DNA from: Crystallibacter degradans
GTDB taxonomy: Bacteria; Actinomycetota; Actinomycetes; Actinomycetales; Micrococcaceae
Length of the DNA: 64,000 nt
Direction: 5' to 3'
NCBI RefSeq assembly: GCF_012952295.1
Contig: NZ_JABBCH010000005.1
Coordinates: forward strand, 213,300 to 277,299
Notes under the pieces: generated by a model
What the model saw: only the letters and a program-made list of their open reading frames with translations
Told to the model about the DNA's origin: nothing
Database searches by the model: none
Position numbers and translations under genes: made by a program
In this document: positions 1 to 8,325 of the stretch, piece after piece
Position numbering within the stretch: position 1 is the stretch's first letter
How the letters are laid out: every line of letters starts with the position of its first letter

Positions 1-456
1 AGCGACGCGGCCAAGGCGGACTACCTCATCCGCGATGCAATGGCGCGCGGTGAATTCGACAATCTGGAGTATGCCGGAAAACCGATCCCGGGGCTGGGGG
101 AGCGCTACGACCCCGACTGGTGGATCAAGGGCCTGATCCAGCGCGAACACATCACCGGGCTGGGACCGGCAGCCATTATGCTGCGCACCGAGGACGCCGA
201 GCTGGACCAGGTGCTGGACAAGCAGTACACGGAGAAGCAGGTCCGCGAGATCGTCGAGGACTTCAATACCCGCGTGATCGAGGCCCGGCGTCAGCTGCTC
301 GGCGGACCGCCGGTCATTACCAAGACCAGGGATGTCGACGGCGAGGTGGCCCGTTGGCGTGAACGCAAGGCAGCCCGTGCGACAGCAGCCCCGGCCACGC
401 CGGCACCGGAAATCAAGCGTTCCTGGTGGCGGCGGATCTGGAGCTGGCAGGCGTAA
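1..456 (+). CDS. DUF1992 / DnaJC28-like protein, 3' part
   Basis: The reading frame is open from the first base (S-D-A-A-K-A-D-Y-L-I-R-D-A-M-A-R-G-E-F-D), so the gene begins outside the window and 151 residues are visible. The text I-R-D-A-M-x-R-G-E-F-D-N-L followed by G-K-P-I-P is the hallmark of the DUF1992 family, the conserved domain of DnaJ homologue subfamily C member 28. The molecular function of bacterial members is not established. The C-terminus is basic and Trp-rich (SWWRRIWSW), which could contact membrane or nucleic acid; that is inference. It ends 42 nt before the convergent hydrolase gene. Confidence 0.85.
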   Translation, partial: SDAAKADYLIRDAMARGEFDNLEYAGKPIPGLGERYDPDWWIKGLIQREHITGLGPAAIMLRTEDAELDQVLDKQYTEKQVREIVEDFNTRVIEARRQLLGGPPVITKTRDVDGEVARWRERKAARATAAPATPAPEIKRSWWRRIWSWQA

Positions 457-498
457 GGGATTTCAGCCGCGTTCCGACGGGTTCCGGCCGAAGCGGAG

Positions 499-1164
499 TC
501 AGCTGTTGGCTTGCAGGAACGCCGCGGCGGGTTCCGCCAGGGAAGCACCGACCTGGTCTGCACTGCGCTTCAGGCCCGCGACCTCGAAGGAATGGCCGCC
601 GCCTTCCAGCCACTGCAGCACAGCAGTCGCGCCGATGCGGGAAACAACCTTCTCCAGGAGTTCAGGCGTGGCGAACGGATCCCGCGTCCCTTGGAGGAAC
701 AGCATCGGCAGCGTCAGTCCGTAGAGGTGCTCATCGCGGAGCTTCTCCGGCTTGCCTGGCGGATGCAGCGGGTAGCCGAGGTAGACCAGTCCCGCTGCAG
801 GCATACCTTCGGCGACGGCCATCGAGGCCATGCGCCCGCCGAAGGATTTGCCGGCCGCCCACAGCGGTTCGCCGTTCGATTCCGCGGCGGCGAAGTCCAT
901 GACGGCCCGCCAGGCGGCGATTGCGGCCGGCGCGCGGTCCGGGAACTTCCTGCCTGCCTCGCGGTAGGGGAAGTTGAAGCGCAAGGTGGCTACGCCGTCT
1001 TCGTTCAATGCCCGGGTGAAGCCCTGCAGGAACGGATGCTCCATGCCAGCGCCTGCCCCGTGTGCCACGACCATTGTGGCCAGCGGGTTATCGGGCCGGG
1101 CATAGACGCCCGAGACCGGTGTCTCGCCGACGGAGATGCTGACGGGGGATTCAGAGATGGCCAT
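499..1164 (-). CDS. alpha/beta hydrolase of the dienelactone hydrolase / KANL3-Tex30 type
   Basis: This 221-residue protein fits a compact single-domain alpha/beta hydrolase. An oxyanion-type VAHGAGAGM segment lies near residues 33-41. The nucleophile elbow is GKSFGG (around residue 105), the acid is probably the Asp of GTRDPF, and the His is in GGGHSF near the C-terminus. Together these make a plausible Ser-Asp-His triad. The family acts on esters or small acyl substrates; the substrate here is unknown. No signal peptide is visible, so it should be cytoplasmic. A CATGAT hexamer, close to a -10 box, sits 6 nt upstream of the ATG, so the message may be leaderless. Confidence 0.85.
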   Translation of the reverse strand: MAISESPVSISVGETPVSGVYARPDNPLATMVVAHGAGAGMEHPFLQGFTRALNEDGVATLRFNFPYREAGRKFPDRAPAAIAAWRAVMDFAAAESNGEPLWAAGKSFGGRMASMAVAEGMPAAGLVYLGYPLHPPGKPEKLRDEHLYGLTLPMLFLQGTRDPFATPELLEKVVSRIGATAVLQWLEGGGHSFEVAGLKRSADQVGASLAEPAAAFLQANS

Positions 1165-1283
1165 GTATCCATCATGCTGGATGCGCCACCCAACCCTTGC
1201 CGTTTCCGCTGCCGCGGGTGTCGAATCTAAGCACAGGGAATGGCACAGGCGGCTGCGGCTAGGTGAGGGCTAGGGGAGATGTC

Positions 1284-3464
1284 ATGTCGGTAAAAGGGAC
1301 AAACGGTCCGGGAAAGGGGCCCGGGCGCTCCGGGACAGCGCTGCGGCGGGCGGACGGGACCACGGCGATGCACGCCGAGCGGCCGGAGGAGATCCGCAAT
1401 GTCGCGCTGGTGGGGCATTCGGGGGCAGGGAAGACGATGCTGGCCGAGGCATTGCTGGCTGCCACTGGAGCCATCGCCAGGATGGGTTCCATTGCCGACG
1501 GGACGACGGTCAGTGACTCGGATCCCGCGGAGATCCACCAGCAGCGGTCGGTGTCGCTGTCCGTGGTCCCGGTGGTTTTCAGCGACGTCAAAGTGAACCT
1601 GCTCGACACGCCGGGATACGCGGATTTCATCGGCGAACTGCGGGCCGGACTGCGCGCCGCGGATGCAGTGCTGTTCGTGGTGTCGGCCGTGGACGATATA
1701 GATGCGGCCACCATCGCACTATGGAACGAGTGCGAAGAAGCCGCAATGCCGCGGGCCGTGGCGATCAGCCGGCTTGACCATCCCCGGGCCGATTACGCCC
1801 GGGCGCTCGCAGCTGCCCAGCAGGCATTCGGTGATGCCGTCCTGCCCCTCTACCTCCCGGTGGGGGCCGGCGAAACCTTCAGGGGATTGCACGGGTTGCT
1901 CTCAGGCACGGTGTCGGAATACCCGGCCGGGGAGCTGCAGCCTGCCCAACGTGCCGCGACCGAGGACGAACTTGCCGCGGCGGAATCCGCCCGAGGTGCG
2001 CTGATCGAGGGGATCATCGCCGAAAGCGAGGATGAGACGCTGATGGACCGCTATCTCGGTGGTGAGCAGATCGCCGAGGAAACGTTGGTCGGGGACCTGG
2101 AGACCGCCGTCGCCCGTGGTTCCTTCTTTCCGGTGGTGCCCGTCTCGGCGGAGACGTTGGTCGGGACCGCCGAAGTGCTGCATCTGCTCACCCGGGCCTT
2201 CCCCTCGCCCGCCGAACGCGACCTGCCGGCGGTGATGAACCTCTATGGCAAGCCGGCCCTGGCGCTGAAGTGCGACCCGGAGGGTCCGCTCGCCGGCCAG
2301 GTAGTGCGGACCAGCAGCGATCCGTTTCTGGGCCGGGTCTGCCTGGTGCGCTTGTTCTCCGGCACTTTACGCGAGGACATTGCTATCCACGTGAGCGGGC
2401 ACGGGCTGGCCGAGCGGGGCCACCAGGACCATGACAGCGACGAGCGGGTCACCCATCTGCATGCCCCGGTCGGAGCGGCCCTGCAGGCGGTGCCGTTCTG
2501 CGTGGCCGGGGATATCTGTGCGCTGACCAAGGTGGGCAATGCCGAAACCAGCGACACGATTTCGGCCAAGGACACACCGTTGCTGATCGAACCGTGGCCT
2601 ATGCCGGAACCGCTGCTGCCGGTGGCGGTCGAGGCAGCGTCGCATGGCGATGAAGACGCCCTCGCCCGTAGCCTGGCGAAGGTGGCTTCAGGGGATCCGA
2701 CGCTGCGGGTGGAGCGGAACGCCGAAACCCGCCAACTGGTGCTGTGGTGCATGGGTGAAGCCCATGCGGACGTGGTGCTGGGGAGGCTGGCCGACCAGGG
2801 AGTCCAGCTGGAGACGGTCAATGTCATCACGCCGTTGCGGGAGACCTTCGCTAGGCCGGCCAAGGGGCATGGCCGGTACGTCAAGCAGTCCGGTGGCCAC
2901 GGCCAGTTTGCCATCTGCGACATAGAGGTTGAGCCTCTCGGGCGCGGGGCAGGATTCGAGTTTGTCGACAGGATCGTCGGAGGGGCCATCCCGGGGCCGT
3001 TCATTGGTTCGGTGGAGAAAGGCGTCCGGGCCCAGCTGCTCAAGGGCGTCGCCGCGGGGTTTCCCGTGGTGGACATCCGGGTGACCCTGGTAGGCGGCAA
3101 GGCCCACAGTGTGGACTCCTCGGATGCTGCCTTCCAGTCCTCCGGGGCGCTGGCCCTGCGTGAAGCGGCGGCGGGGGCGCGCATCCAGTTGCTGGAACCG
3201 GTTTCAGCCGTGACGGTCACCGTTCCCGATGACCATGTTGGCGCCGTGCTCAGCGACTTGTCGTCCCGCCGCGGGCGGGTGACGGGAACGACGTCGGCCG
3301 GCGGCGACCGAACCGAGATCAGCGCCGAAGTGCCGGATGAGGAATTGCTGCGGTACGCGGTCCAGCTGCGCTCGCTGGCGGCAGGAACCGGCACGTTCAG
3401 CCGCCGCTACCTGCGGCACGAACCGGTACCCTCCAATGTCACACCGGCAGCCGTGGCCGGGTAA
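1284..3464 (+). CDS. elongation factor G-like GTPase (EF-G2)
   Basis: The protein has 726 residues if it starts at the ATG at 1284, which has a GGGGAG ribosome-binding site 5 nt upstream; an in-frame GTG at 1263 would add seven residues and lacks such a site. The order is a GTPase domain (P-loop GHSGAGKT near residue 45, DTPGYADF as G3), then EF-G domains II-V, including GHGRYVKQSGGHGQF of domain IV. The usual NKxD base-recognition motif reads SRLD near residue 161. This is the actinobacterial second EF-G-like family, which is distinct from the translocase FusA. Its role in translation is not settled. Its stop lies 5 nt from the convergent Sua5-type gene. Confidence 0.88.
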   Translation: MSVKGTNGPGKGPGRSGTALRRADGTTAMHAERPEEIRNVALVGHSGAGKTMLAEALLAATGAIARMGSIADGTTVSDSDPAEIHQQRSVSLSVVPVVFSDVKVNLLDTPGYADFIGELRAGLRAADAVLFVVSAVDDIDAATIALWNECEEAAMPRAVAISRLDHPRADYARALAAAQQAFGDAVLPLYLPVGAGETFRGLHGLLSGTVSEYPAGELQPAQRAATEDELAAAESARGALIEGIIAESEDETLMDRYLGGEQIAEETLVGDLETAVARGSFFPVVPVSAETLVGTAEVLHLLTRAFPSPAERDLPAVMNLYGKPALALKCDPEGPLAGQVVRTSSDPFLGRVCLVRLFSGTLREDIAIHVSGHGLAERGHQDHDSDERVTHLHAPVGAALQAVPFCVAGDICALTKVGNAETSDTISAKDTPLLIEPWPMPEPLLPVAVEAASHGDEDALARSLAKVASGDPTLRVERNAETRQLVLWCMGEAHADVVLGRLADQGVQLETVNVITPLRETFARPAKGHGRYVKQSGGHGQFAICDIEVEPLGRGAGFEFVDRIVGGAIPGPFIGSVEKGVRAQLLKGVAAGFPVVDIRVTLVGGKAHSVDSSDAAFQSSGALALREAAAGARIQLLEPVSAVTVTVPDDHVGAVLSDLSSRRGRVTGTTSAGGDRTEISAEVPDEELLRYAVQLRSLAAGTGTFSRRYLRHEPVPSNVTPAAVAG

Positions 3465-3469
3465 GGCCC

Positions 3470-4090
3470 CTACTCGAACCGGGAAGGGTCACCCATGCCG
3501 CGGCGGACAACCTCGGCGCCGCCGCCCGAGAAATCGATCACGGTGGTCGGCTCGGCACCGCAGTCACCGGAGTCCACCACGCCGTCGACAACGTGTTCGA
3601 GGCGTTCCTTAATCTCCCAACCCTGCGTCAGCGGTTCCTCCTGGCCGGGCAGCAGCAAGGTGCTGGAGAGCAGTGGCTCGTTGAGTTCCGCCAGAAGAGC
3701 ATGGACCACTTTGTTATTGGGGATGCGGACACCCACGGTCTTCTTCTTTGGATGCAGCAGCCGGCGCGGAACTTCCTTTGTCGCCGGCAGGATAAAGGTG
3801 TAGCTGCCCGGCGTGACCGCCTTGATGCTGCGGAAGACGTCATTGTCAATCAGGACGAATTGCCCCAGTTGGGAAAAATCCTTGCAGACCAGGGTGAAGT
3901 GGTGCTTGTCATCGAGCTGCCGGATGGTGCGGATCCGATCCAGCGCCTCCTTGTTCCCCAATTGCGCACCCAGCGCGTAACAGGAGTCCGTGGGGTACGC
4001 AATCAGCCCGCCCGACTGCACCAGATCGACGATCTGCCCGACGGCGCGCGGCTGGGGGTCCTCAGGATGAACATCAAAGTATCTCGCCAT
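3470..4090 (-). CDS. L-threonylcarbamoyladenylate synthase family protein (Sua5/YciO/YrdC)
   Basis: This 206-residue protein carries the YrdC fold signature: YPTDSCYALG near residue 33, KHHFTLVCK and GSYTFILPA in the nucleotide-binding cavity, then VGVRIPNN. Enzymes of the family make threonylcarbamoyl-AMP for the tRNA t6A37 modification. The HxxDPQPRA-type N-terminus and the length resemble the YciO branch, whose activity is less certain than that of TsaC/Sua5, so the enzymatic name is provisional. A TAAGCT hexamer (4097-4102, complement) lies 6 nt from the ATG with no clear ribosome-binding site between, which suggests a leaderless mRNA. Confidence 0.85.
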   Translation of the reverse strand: MARYFDVHPEDPQPRAVGQIVDLVQSGGLIAYPTDSCYALGAQLGNKEALDRIRTIRQLDDKHHFTLVCKDFSQLGQFVLIDNDVFRSIKAVTPGSYTFILPATKEVPRRLLHPKKKTVGVRIPNNKVVHALLAELNEPLLSSTLLLPGQEEPLTQGWEIKERLEHVVDGVVDSGDCGAEPTTVIDFSGGGAEVVRRGMGDPSRFE

Positions 4091-4173
4091 GTCACGAGCT
4101 TACGGACCAATCGCGGATCACGCATTCGCCGGGAGTGGGTGACGCCCGCCGCGGTTGTCTGTATGTTGTTCCC

Positions 4174-5196
4174 ATGGCCAGCGAAGCAACGACGCTCACG
4201 GTTGAGGGACCCCACGGCGAGCGGGAAATGCGCATTTCCAGTCCCAGCAGGGTGCTGTGGCCCGACCTGGGCCTGACGAAGCTGGACCTCGCCCGCTACG
4301 TCGCCGACGTGGGCGATGCGTTCGTCGCCGCAAACGGTGATCGCCCGGTCTCCCTTCAGCGGTTTCCCGAGGGAATCGACGGCGAAATGTTCTTTTCGAA
4401 GAATCCGCCCAAGGGCGCGCCCGAATTCGTGCGGTCCGTAAAGGTGATCTACCCCAGCGCCAGATCGCACCCCCAGCTGGTCATCGATGAACCGGCCGCC
4501 GCCGTCTGGGCTGTGCAGATGAACACGATCGTCTTCCACCCCTGGCCCTCGCGCGCCGACAACACTGACAATCCCGACCAACTGCGCATTGACCTGGACC
4601 CGCAGCCCGGCACCGACTTTGACGACGCCGTTCCCGCCGCACTGGAGCTTCGATCGGTACTCGCCGAGGCCGGGCTGACCGCGTTCATCAAGACGTCGGG
4701 CAACCGCGGGCTGCACGTATTCGCACCGATCGAACCTACCCGCGAGTTCCTGGACGTACGCCACGCAGTAATCGCCGCAGCCCGCGAACTTGAACGCCGC
4801 ATGCCGGAGCAGATCACTACCAACTGGTGGAAGGAGGAACGGGGCCAGCGGGTGTTTGTGGACTTCAACCAGGCCAACCGGGACCGCACCATGGCCGGCG
4901 CCTACAGTCCCCGGGCCTTGGCCCATGCTCCCGTTTCCTGTCCGCTTGAGTGGGACGAGCTGGAAAAGGCTGATCCGAAGCAGTTCACTATCGCCACGGT
5001 GCCGGACCGGCTCAGGACCACCGGCGACCCGTGGGCGGACATGCATGCGAATCAGGGCACCATCGATGTGCTCCTGAAGTGGTGGGAGCGCGATCTGGCG
5101 GCAGGCCTCGGCGAGATGCCGTTCCCGCCCGACTACCCGAAGATGCCGGGCGAACCCCCGCGGGTGCAGCCAAGCCGGGCGAAGAAGAAGAGCTAG
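4174..5196 (+). CDS. stand-alone LigD-type polymerase/primase domain protein
   Basis: This 340-residue protein matches the archaeo-eukaryotic primase-like polymerase domain of bacterial LigD. It has the metal-binding pair in RIDLDPQPG (near residue 145), the KTSGNRGLH nucleotide-binding motif, and VDFNQ as the later carboxylate, plus the WWERDLAAG-type C-terminal helix. In bacterial NHEJ this domain adds ribo- and deoxynucleotides at Ku-bound ends. Ligase and phosphoesterase domains are absent and no ku gene is in the window, so its partners must be elsewhere. The ATG at 4174 was chosen because TATGTT lies 6 nt upstream; a start at 4135 would run through that -10-like element. Confidence 0.88.
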   Translation: MASEATTLTVEGPHGEREMRISSPSRVLWPDLGLTKLDLARYVADVGDAFVAANGDRPVSLQRFPEGIDGEMFFSKNPPKGAPEFVRSVKVIYPSARSHPQLVIDEPAAAVWAVQMNTIVFHPWPSRADNTDNPDQLRIDLDPQPGTDFDDAVPAALELRSVLAEAGLTAFIKTSGNRGLHVFAPIEPTREFLDVRHAVIAAARELERRMPEQITTNWWKEERGQRVFVDFNQANRDRTMAGAYSPRALAHAPVSCPLEWDELEKADPKQFTIATVPDRLRTTGDPWADMHANQGTIDVLLKWWERDLAAGLGEMPFPPDYPKMPGEPPRVQPSRAKKKS

Positions 5197-5235
5197 ACGC
5201 GTTCGGGATGGCTGCGACCGAGCTGGAGCAGTTGG

Positions 5236-5595
5236 CTATGAAGGATTGCTCTGGTCCATCCACCACTCGGTGAACTCCCGGGCCAGGCCCTCGGACGTCA
5301 GTTTGATCACCCACAGGTTGCTGTAGGTCGGCCCGTCCCGGTAAACCGTGGTGCCCTGGATGATCGACACGTCCGGGGTGGCGACCAGTTCGGACCATTC
5401 GAACGCCGTGCTTCCCGGAGCATCCCGCTTCTTCCGCCACCCGGCCACGATCTCCTCGTGTCCCCGCCACGGCACTACCCACGGATCGGTCCGGTATTCG
5501 GCGTCCTCGGTAAACAGCGCGCGGATATCGTCCGGCTCATTCGATTCCCACGCCCGCCGATAGTCCGTGATCCATGCCTCAAGATAGCCGCTCAT
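5236..5595 (-). CDS. NTF2-like / SnoaL-like domain protein
   Basis: This is a 119-residue protein starting MSGYLEAW. The layout is an N-terminal helix pair (WITDYRRAWESNEPDDIRALF), an EDAEYRTDPW turn, and alternating beta strands ending FTEWWMDQ. That is the cone-shaped NTF2/SnoaL fold, found in many small enzymes and binding proteins. No catalytic assignment can be made. The frame stays open upstream to an ATG at 5697, but that extension is Arg/Lys-rich, has no fold match and would overlap the promoter of the divergent pit gene, so I prefer 5595. Confidence 0.7.
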   Translation of the reverse strand: MSGYLEAWITDYRRAWESNEPDDIRALFTEDAEYRTDPWVVPWRGHEEIVAGWRKKRDAPGSTAFEWSELVATPDVSIIQGTTVYRDGPTYSNLWVIKLTSEGLAREFTEWWMDQSNPS

Positions 5596-5676
5596 GGACC
5601 AGTTGTACTGCCCGCGGGTTCGCGCCACAAGCCCAAGGATCCGCCGCTTCACCGACCTATGGCGGCCGGATGGGGT

Positions 5677-5704
5677 TTGTCGCTGTTCCTGCGGCATCTA
5701 CAAT
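5677..5704 (+). promoter_or_regulatory. predicted housekeeping promoter of pit
   Basis: A -35 TTGTCG (5677-5682) and a -10 TACAAT (5699-5704) are separated by 16 bp. Transcription would start near 5711 and give a leader of about 80 nt before the phosphate transporter gene. Confidence 0.5.
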
Positions 5705-5791
5705 CGGTAAGCGCCGCACCCGCAGTTGAACCAATCATGACCCACGGGTGAACGGCAGCTGAACTTTCCCGCTGACCAGATTGGGCACCAG

Positions 5792-6982
5792 GTGGATCTC
5801 ACCTTAATGGTCGTGCTTGTCATAGCACTGGCCTTGTTCTTCGACTTTACGAACGGCTTCCACGACACGGCGAATGCGATGGCAACCCCCATCGCCACCG
5901 GTGCCATCAAGCCCAAGGCCGCGGTCCTGTTGGCGGCCATCCTGAACCTGGTGGGCGCCTTCCTGTCCACCGAAGTGGCCCAGACCATCTCCGGCGGGTT
6001 GATCAGGGAAGGCGAGGGCGGAATCCAGATCAGCCCCGTCATGATCTTTGCCGGCCTGATCGGGGCCATCGTGTGGAACATGATCACCTGGCTGCTGGGG
6101 CTGCCATCGAGCTCCTCGCACGCCTTGTTCGGCGGCCTGATTGGCGCCGCCATCGTCGGTGCCGGATTCGCCGCGGTGGACTACGGCGTCGTCGTCTCCA
6201 AGCTCCTGCTGCCGGCCGTGCTGGCGCCTCTGATCGCCGGCACCGTGGCCTACTTGGGTACCAAGCTGGCGTACGCCATAACCCGGCGGCAGGGAAATTC
6301 AGCTGCACCCAAACGCGGCGGCTTCCGCTATGGGCAGATCTTCTCCTCGTCGCTAGTGGCACTGGCCCACGGTACCAACGATGCCCAGAAGACCATGGGC
6401 GTCATCACCCTGGTACTGATCGCCGGCGGCTTCCAGTCGGCTGGCAGCGGCCCGGCTTTCTGGGTGATCGCCGCCTGCGGTCTGGCCATCGCCCTGGGCA
6501 CCTACTCCGGTGGCTGGCGGATCATCCGGACCATGGGCTCGGGGCTGACCGAGGTGAAGCCGGCGCAGGGTTTCGCCGCCGAGACATCCACGGCGTCGGC
6601 CATCCTGGCGTCGTCGCACTTGGGTTTTGCGCTCTCCACCACACAGGTCGCCTCCGGCTCCGTGATCGGCTCCGGGCTGGGCCGCAAAGGGGCCAAGGTC
6701 CGCTGGAACACCGCGGGCCGGATCGGTATCGGCTGGCTGCTGACCCTGCCTGCCGCCGGCGGCGTCGGTGCACTTGCGGCCTGGGTGGCCCACCTCGGCG
6801 TGGCGGGCATCATCATCGACGCGGTCGCGGGAATCCTGATCATCCTCGCGATGTACATGGTTTCCCGACGGTCCAAGGTCGGCCATGACAACGCCATCAG
6901 CGACGTCGACCAGGCGGGCGAGGTAGTCAAGATCAAGCGCAAACGCAAGAAAAAGAAAGACCGGCTGGAGGCAGGACTATGA
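5792..6982 (+). CDS. pit: low-affinity inorganic phosphate transporter, Pit family
   Basis: This 396-residue membrane protein has the two inverted PHO4 repeats of the Pit family: the signature DFTNGFHDTANAMAT near residues 20-35 and its partner ALAHGTNDAQKTMG near residue 195. About ten hydrophobic segments follow, and the tail is lysine-rich (KRKRKKKKDR). Pit proteins import phosphate, usually as a metal-phosphate complex, driven by the proton gradient. The start is GTG 5792 by similarity of the N-terminus MDLTL; ATG 5807 is the alternative. The stop overlaps the next start (ATGA), so translation of the small downstream membrane protein is probably coupled. Confidence 0.93.
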   Translation: MDLTLMVVLVIALALFFDFTNGFHDTANAMATPIATGAIKPKAAVLLAAILNLVGAFLSTEVAQTISGGLIREGEGGIQISPVMIFAGLIGAIVWNMITWLLGLPSSSSHALFGGLIGAAIVGAGFAAVDYGVVVSKLLLPAVLAPLIAGTVAYLGTKLAYAITRRQGNSAAPKRGGFRYGQIFSSSLVALAHGTNDAQKTMGVITLVLIAGGFQSAGSGPAFWVIAACGLAIALGTYSGGWRIIRTMGSGLTEVKPAQGFAAETSTASAILASSHLGFALSTTQVASGSVIGSGLGRKGAKVRWNTAGRIGIGWLLTLPAAGGVGALAAWVAHLGVAGIIIDAVAGILIILAMYMVSRRSKVGHDNAISDVDQAGEVVKIKRKRKKKKDRLEAGL

Positions 6983-7203
6983 GTATCGACTGGTTTGCTT
7001 TTGTGATTGTCGCTGTCGCCACATTAGTGGCTTCCATGGTCGTGGTCGGGTTCTACGGGCTGGGCGTGCGCCTGCTGGCGGTAGCCACGGACGCCGGTCC
7101 AACCCGGCAATCGGCGGTTCGGCTGTGCGCCTATGCCTGCTTTGCGGTGTGCGTTGCCGCAGTGCTGTACGGCATCTATTTGATTGTGCCTGCTCTTCAC
7201 TAA
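6979..7203 (+). CDS. small two-helix membrane protein downstream of pit
   Basis: This 74-residue protein consists of two hydrophobic segments (about residues 6-30 and 48-70) joined by a polar loop (ATDAGPTRQSA). Its ATG overlaps the pit stop codon as ATGA, so the two are almost certainly co-translated. No enzymatic motif is visible. I do not recognise a named family. The tight coupling suggests an accessory or stabilising subunit of the phosphate transporter, which is inference. Confidence 0.75.
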   Translation: MSIDWFAFVIVAVATLVASMVVVGFYGLGVRLLAVATDAGPTRQSAVRLCAYACFAVCVAAVLYGIYLIVPALH

Positions 7204-7213
7204 CGAACCGGGC

Positions 7214-7219
7214 TAGCAT
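7214..7219 (+). promoter_or_regulatory. -10 element (TAGCAT), probable leaderless start
   Basis: TAGCAT ends 6 nt before the ATG at 7226 and no ribosome-binding site intervenes, so transcription would start at or next to the start codon. Confidence 0.5.
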
Positions 7220-7225
7220 GGGCCC

Positions 7226-7798
7226 ATGGCACGCACGCTCTACTACGTTGCAAGCTCGCTGGACGGGTACATCGCGGACGAAAACGACAAGCTGGACTGG
7301 TTGTTCCGGTTTAACGACGCCGAAGGCGTGGCGGACAGCTACAAGTCCTTCATCGCGGGGATCGGCGCCATTGTCATGGGCTCCCAGACGTACAAGTTCA
7401 TTCTGGACCAGGGCGGCGCAGATGCCTGGGAGTACGGACAGATGCCTACCTGGGTCTTCACGCACCACGAGCTGCCGGGCATTACCGGCGCGGACATCAC
7501 CTTTGTCCGCGGGGATATCTCGCTGTTCCACGCGAACATTGTGGCGGACGCCGGCGACAAGGACGTCTGGATAGTCGGCGGCGGTTCCTTGGCCGCGCAG
7601 TACCTGGACGCCGGGTTGCTGGACGAGTTGATTGTCACATACGTCCCGGTCGCGATCGGCCGGGGCAAGAGCCTGCTGCCCGTGGGTACGGCGACGGAAC
7701 CTGCCCAGCTGCTTGGCTCGCGGACCCTTGGCGCCGGCATGATGGAACTAAGCTACCGCTTCGCCGCCGGCGGTCCCGCAACCGAAACGGGCCGGTAG
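7226..7798 (+). CDS. dihydrofolate reductase family protein (RibD C-terminal domain type)
   Basis: This 190-residue protein begins LYYVASSLDGYIAD, the strand-turn motif of the RibD-C/DHFR-like superfamily, and has IVMGSQTYK, DVWIVGGGSLAAQYL (NADPH-binding glycine motif near residue 113) and LLDELIVTYVPVAIGRGKSL. Members are NADPH-dependent reductases or uncharacterised stress-linked proteins. There is no deaminase domain and no riboflavin gene nearby, so a role in riboflavin synthesis is unlikely. It stands alone and converges on the thioesterase gene 25 nt downstream. Confidence 0.87.
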   Translation: MARTLYYVASSLDGYIADENDKLDWLFRFNDAEGVADSYKSFIAGIGAIVMGSQTYKFILDQGGADAWEYGQMPTWVFTHHELPGITGADITFVRGDISLFHANIVADAGDKDVWIVGGGSLAAQYLDAGLLDELIVTYVPVAIGRGKSLLPVGTATEPAQLLGSRTLGAGMMELSYRFAAGGPATETGR

Positions 7799-7823
7799 GC
7801 CAGGATTTACTCGTAATCCCTGC

Positions 7824-8306
7824 TTACGCGTTGGCCCTGATCATGTTGGTGATGCGGGCGGTGGAAAGCCGGCGCCCCTGGTCATCGGTCATGACCACTT
7901 CGTGGACCGTCAGGGTCCGGCCCAAGTGGATGGCGGTGGCCGTGCCGGTCACCAGCCCCGCGGCCGCGGCACGGTGATGGGTAGCACTGACTTCGATGCC
8001 CAGCGCGTGCCGGTCAGGTCCGGCATGGATGGCAGCGGCGAAGGATCCCAAGGTTTCGGCCAGCACCGTGTGCGCACCCCCGTGCAGGATCCCGGCCACC
8101 TGCGTATTGCCCTCGACCGGCATGGTGGCAACCATCCGCTCGGCACTCATGTGCGAAAAAACGATCCCCATTTTCACCACTAAGGCGCCCACGCCCATAT
8201 GCCGCAGCCACGGACGCAGTTCCACCGGCACCCCTGCGGAAACAAGCTCTTCAGTCAAATCCGGTGCTGCCGCCGGAACCGCTTCCGGTGTGAAATTGTC
8301 GCTCAT
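7824..8306 (-). CDS. PaaI-family hotdog thioesterase
   Basis: This 160-residue protein has the hotdog-fold text NTQVAGILHGGAHTVLAETLGSFAA, where HGG is the catalytic loop, followed by the strand VSATHHRAAAAGLVTGTATAIHLGRTLTVHEV. PaaI-type enzymes hydrolyse acyl-CoA thioesters such as phenylacetyl- or hydroxybenzoyl-CoA. MSDN at 8306 is taken as the start; an upstream extension would lie antisense to the first codons of polA. Only 19 bp separate the starts of this gene and the divergent polA, so their promoters must overlap. Confidence 0.85.
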   Translation of the reverse strand: MSDNFTPEAVPAAAPDLTEELVSAGVPVELRPWLRHMGVGALVVKMGIVFSHMSAERMVATMPVEGNTQVAGILHGGAHTVLAETLGSFAAAIHAGPDRHALGIEVSATHHRAAAAGLVTGTATAIHLGRTLTVHEVVMTDDQGRRLSTARITNMIRANA

Positions 8307-8312
8307 GGGAAC

Positions 8313-8318
8313 TAGGCT
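8313..8318 (+). promoter_or_regulatory. -10 element of polA (TAGGCT)
   Basis: TAGGCT lies 7 nt before the polA GTG, inside the 19-bp gap between divergent genes. The spacing implies a leaderless polA transcript. Confidence 0.5.
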
Positions 8319-8325
8319 GGCACCT

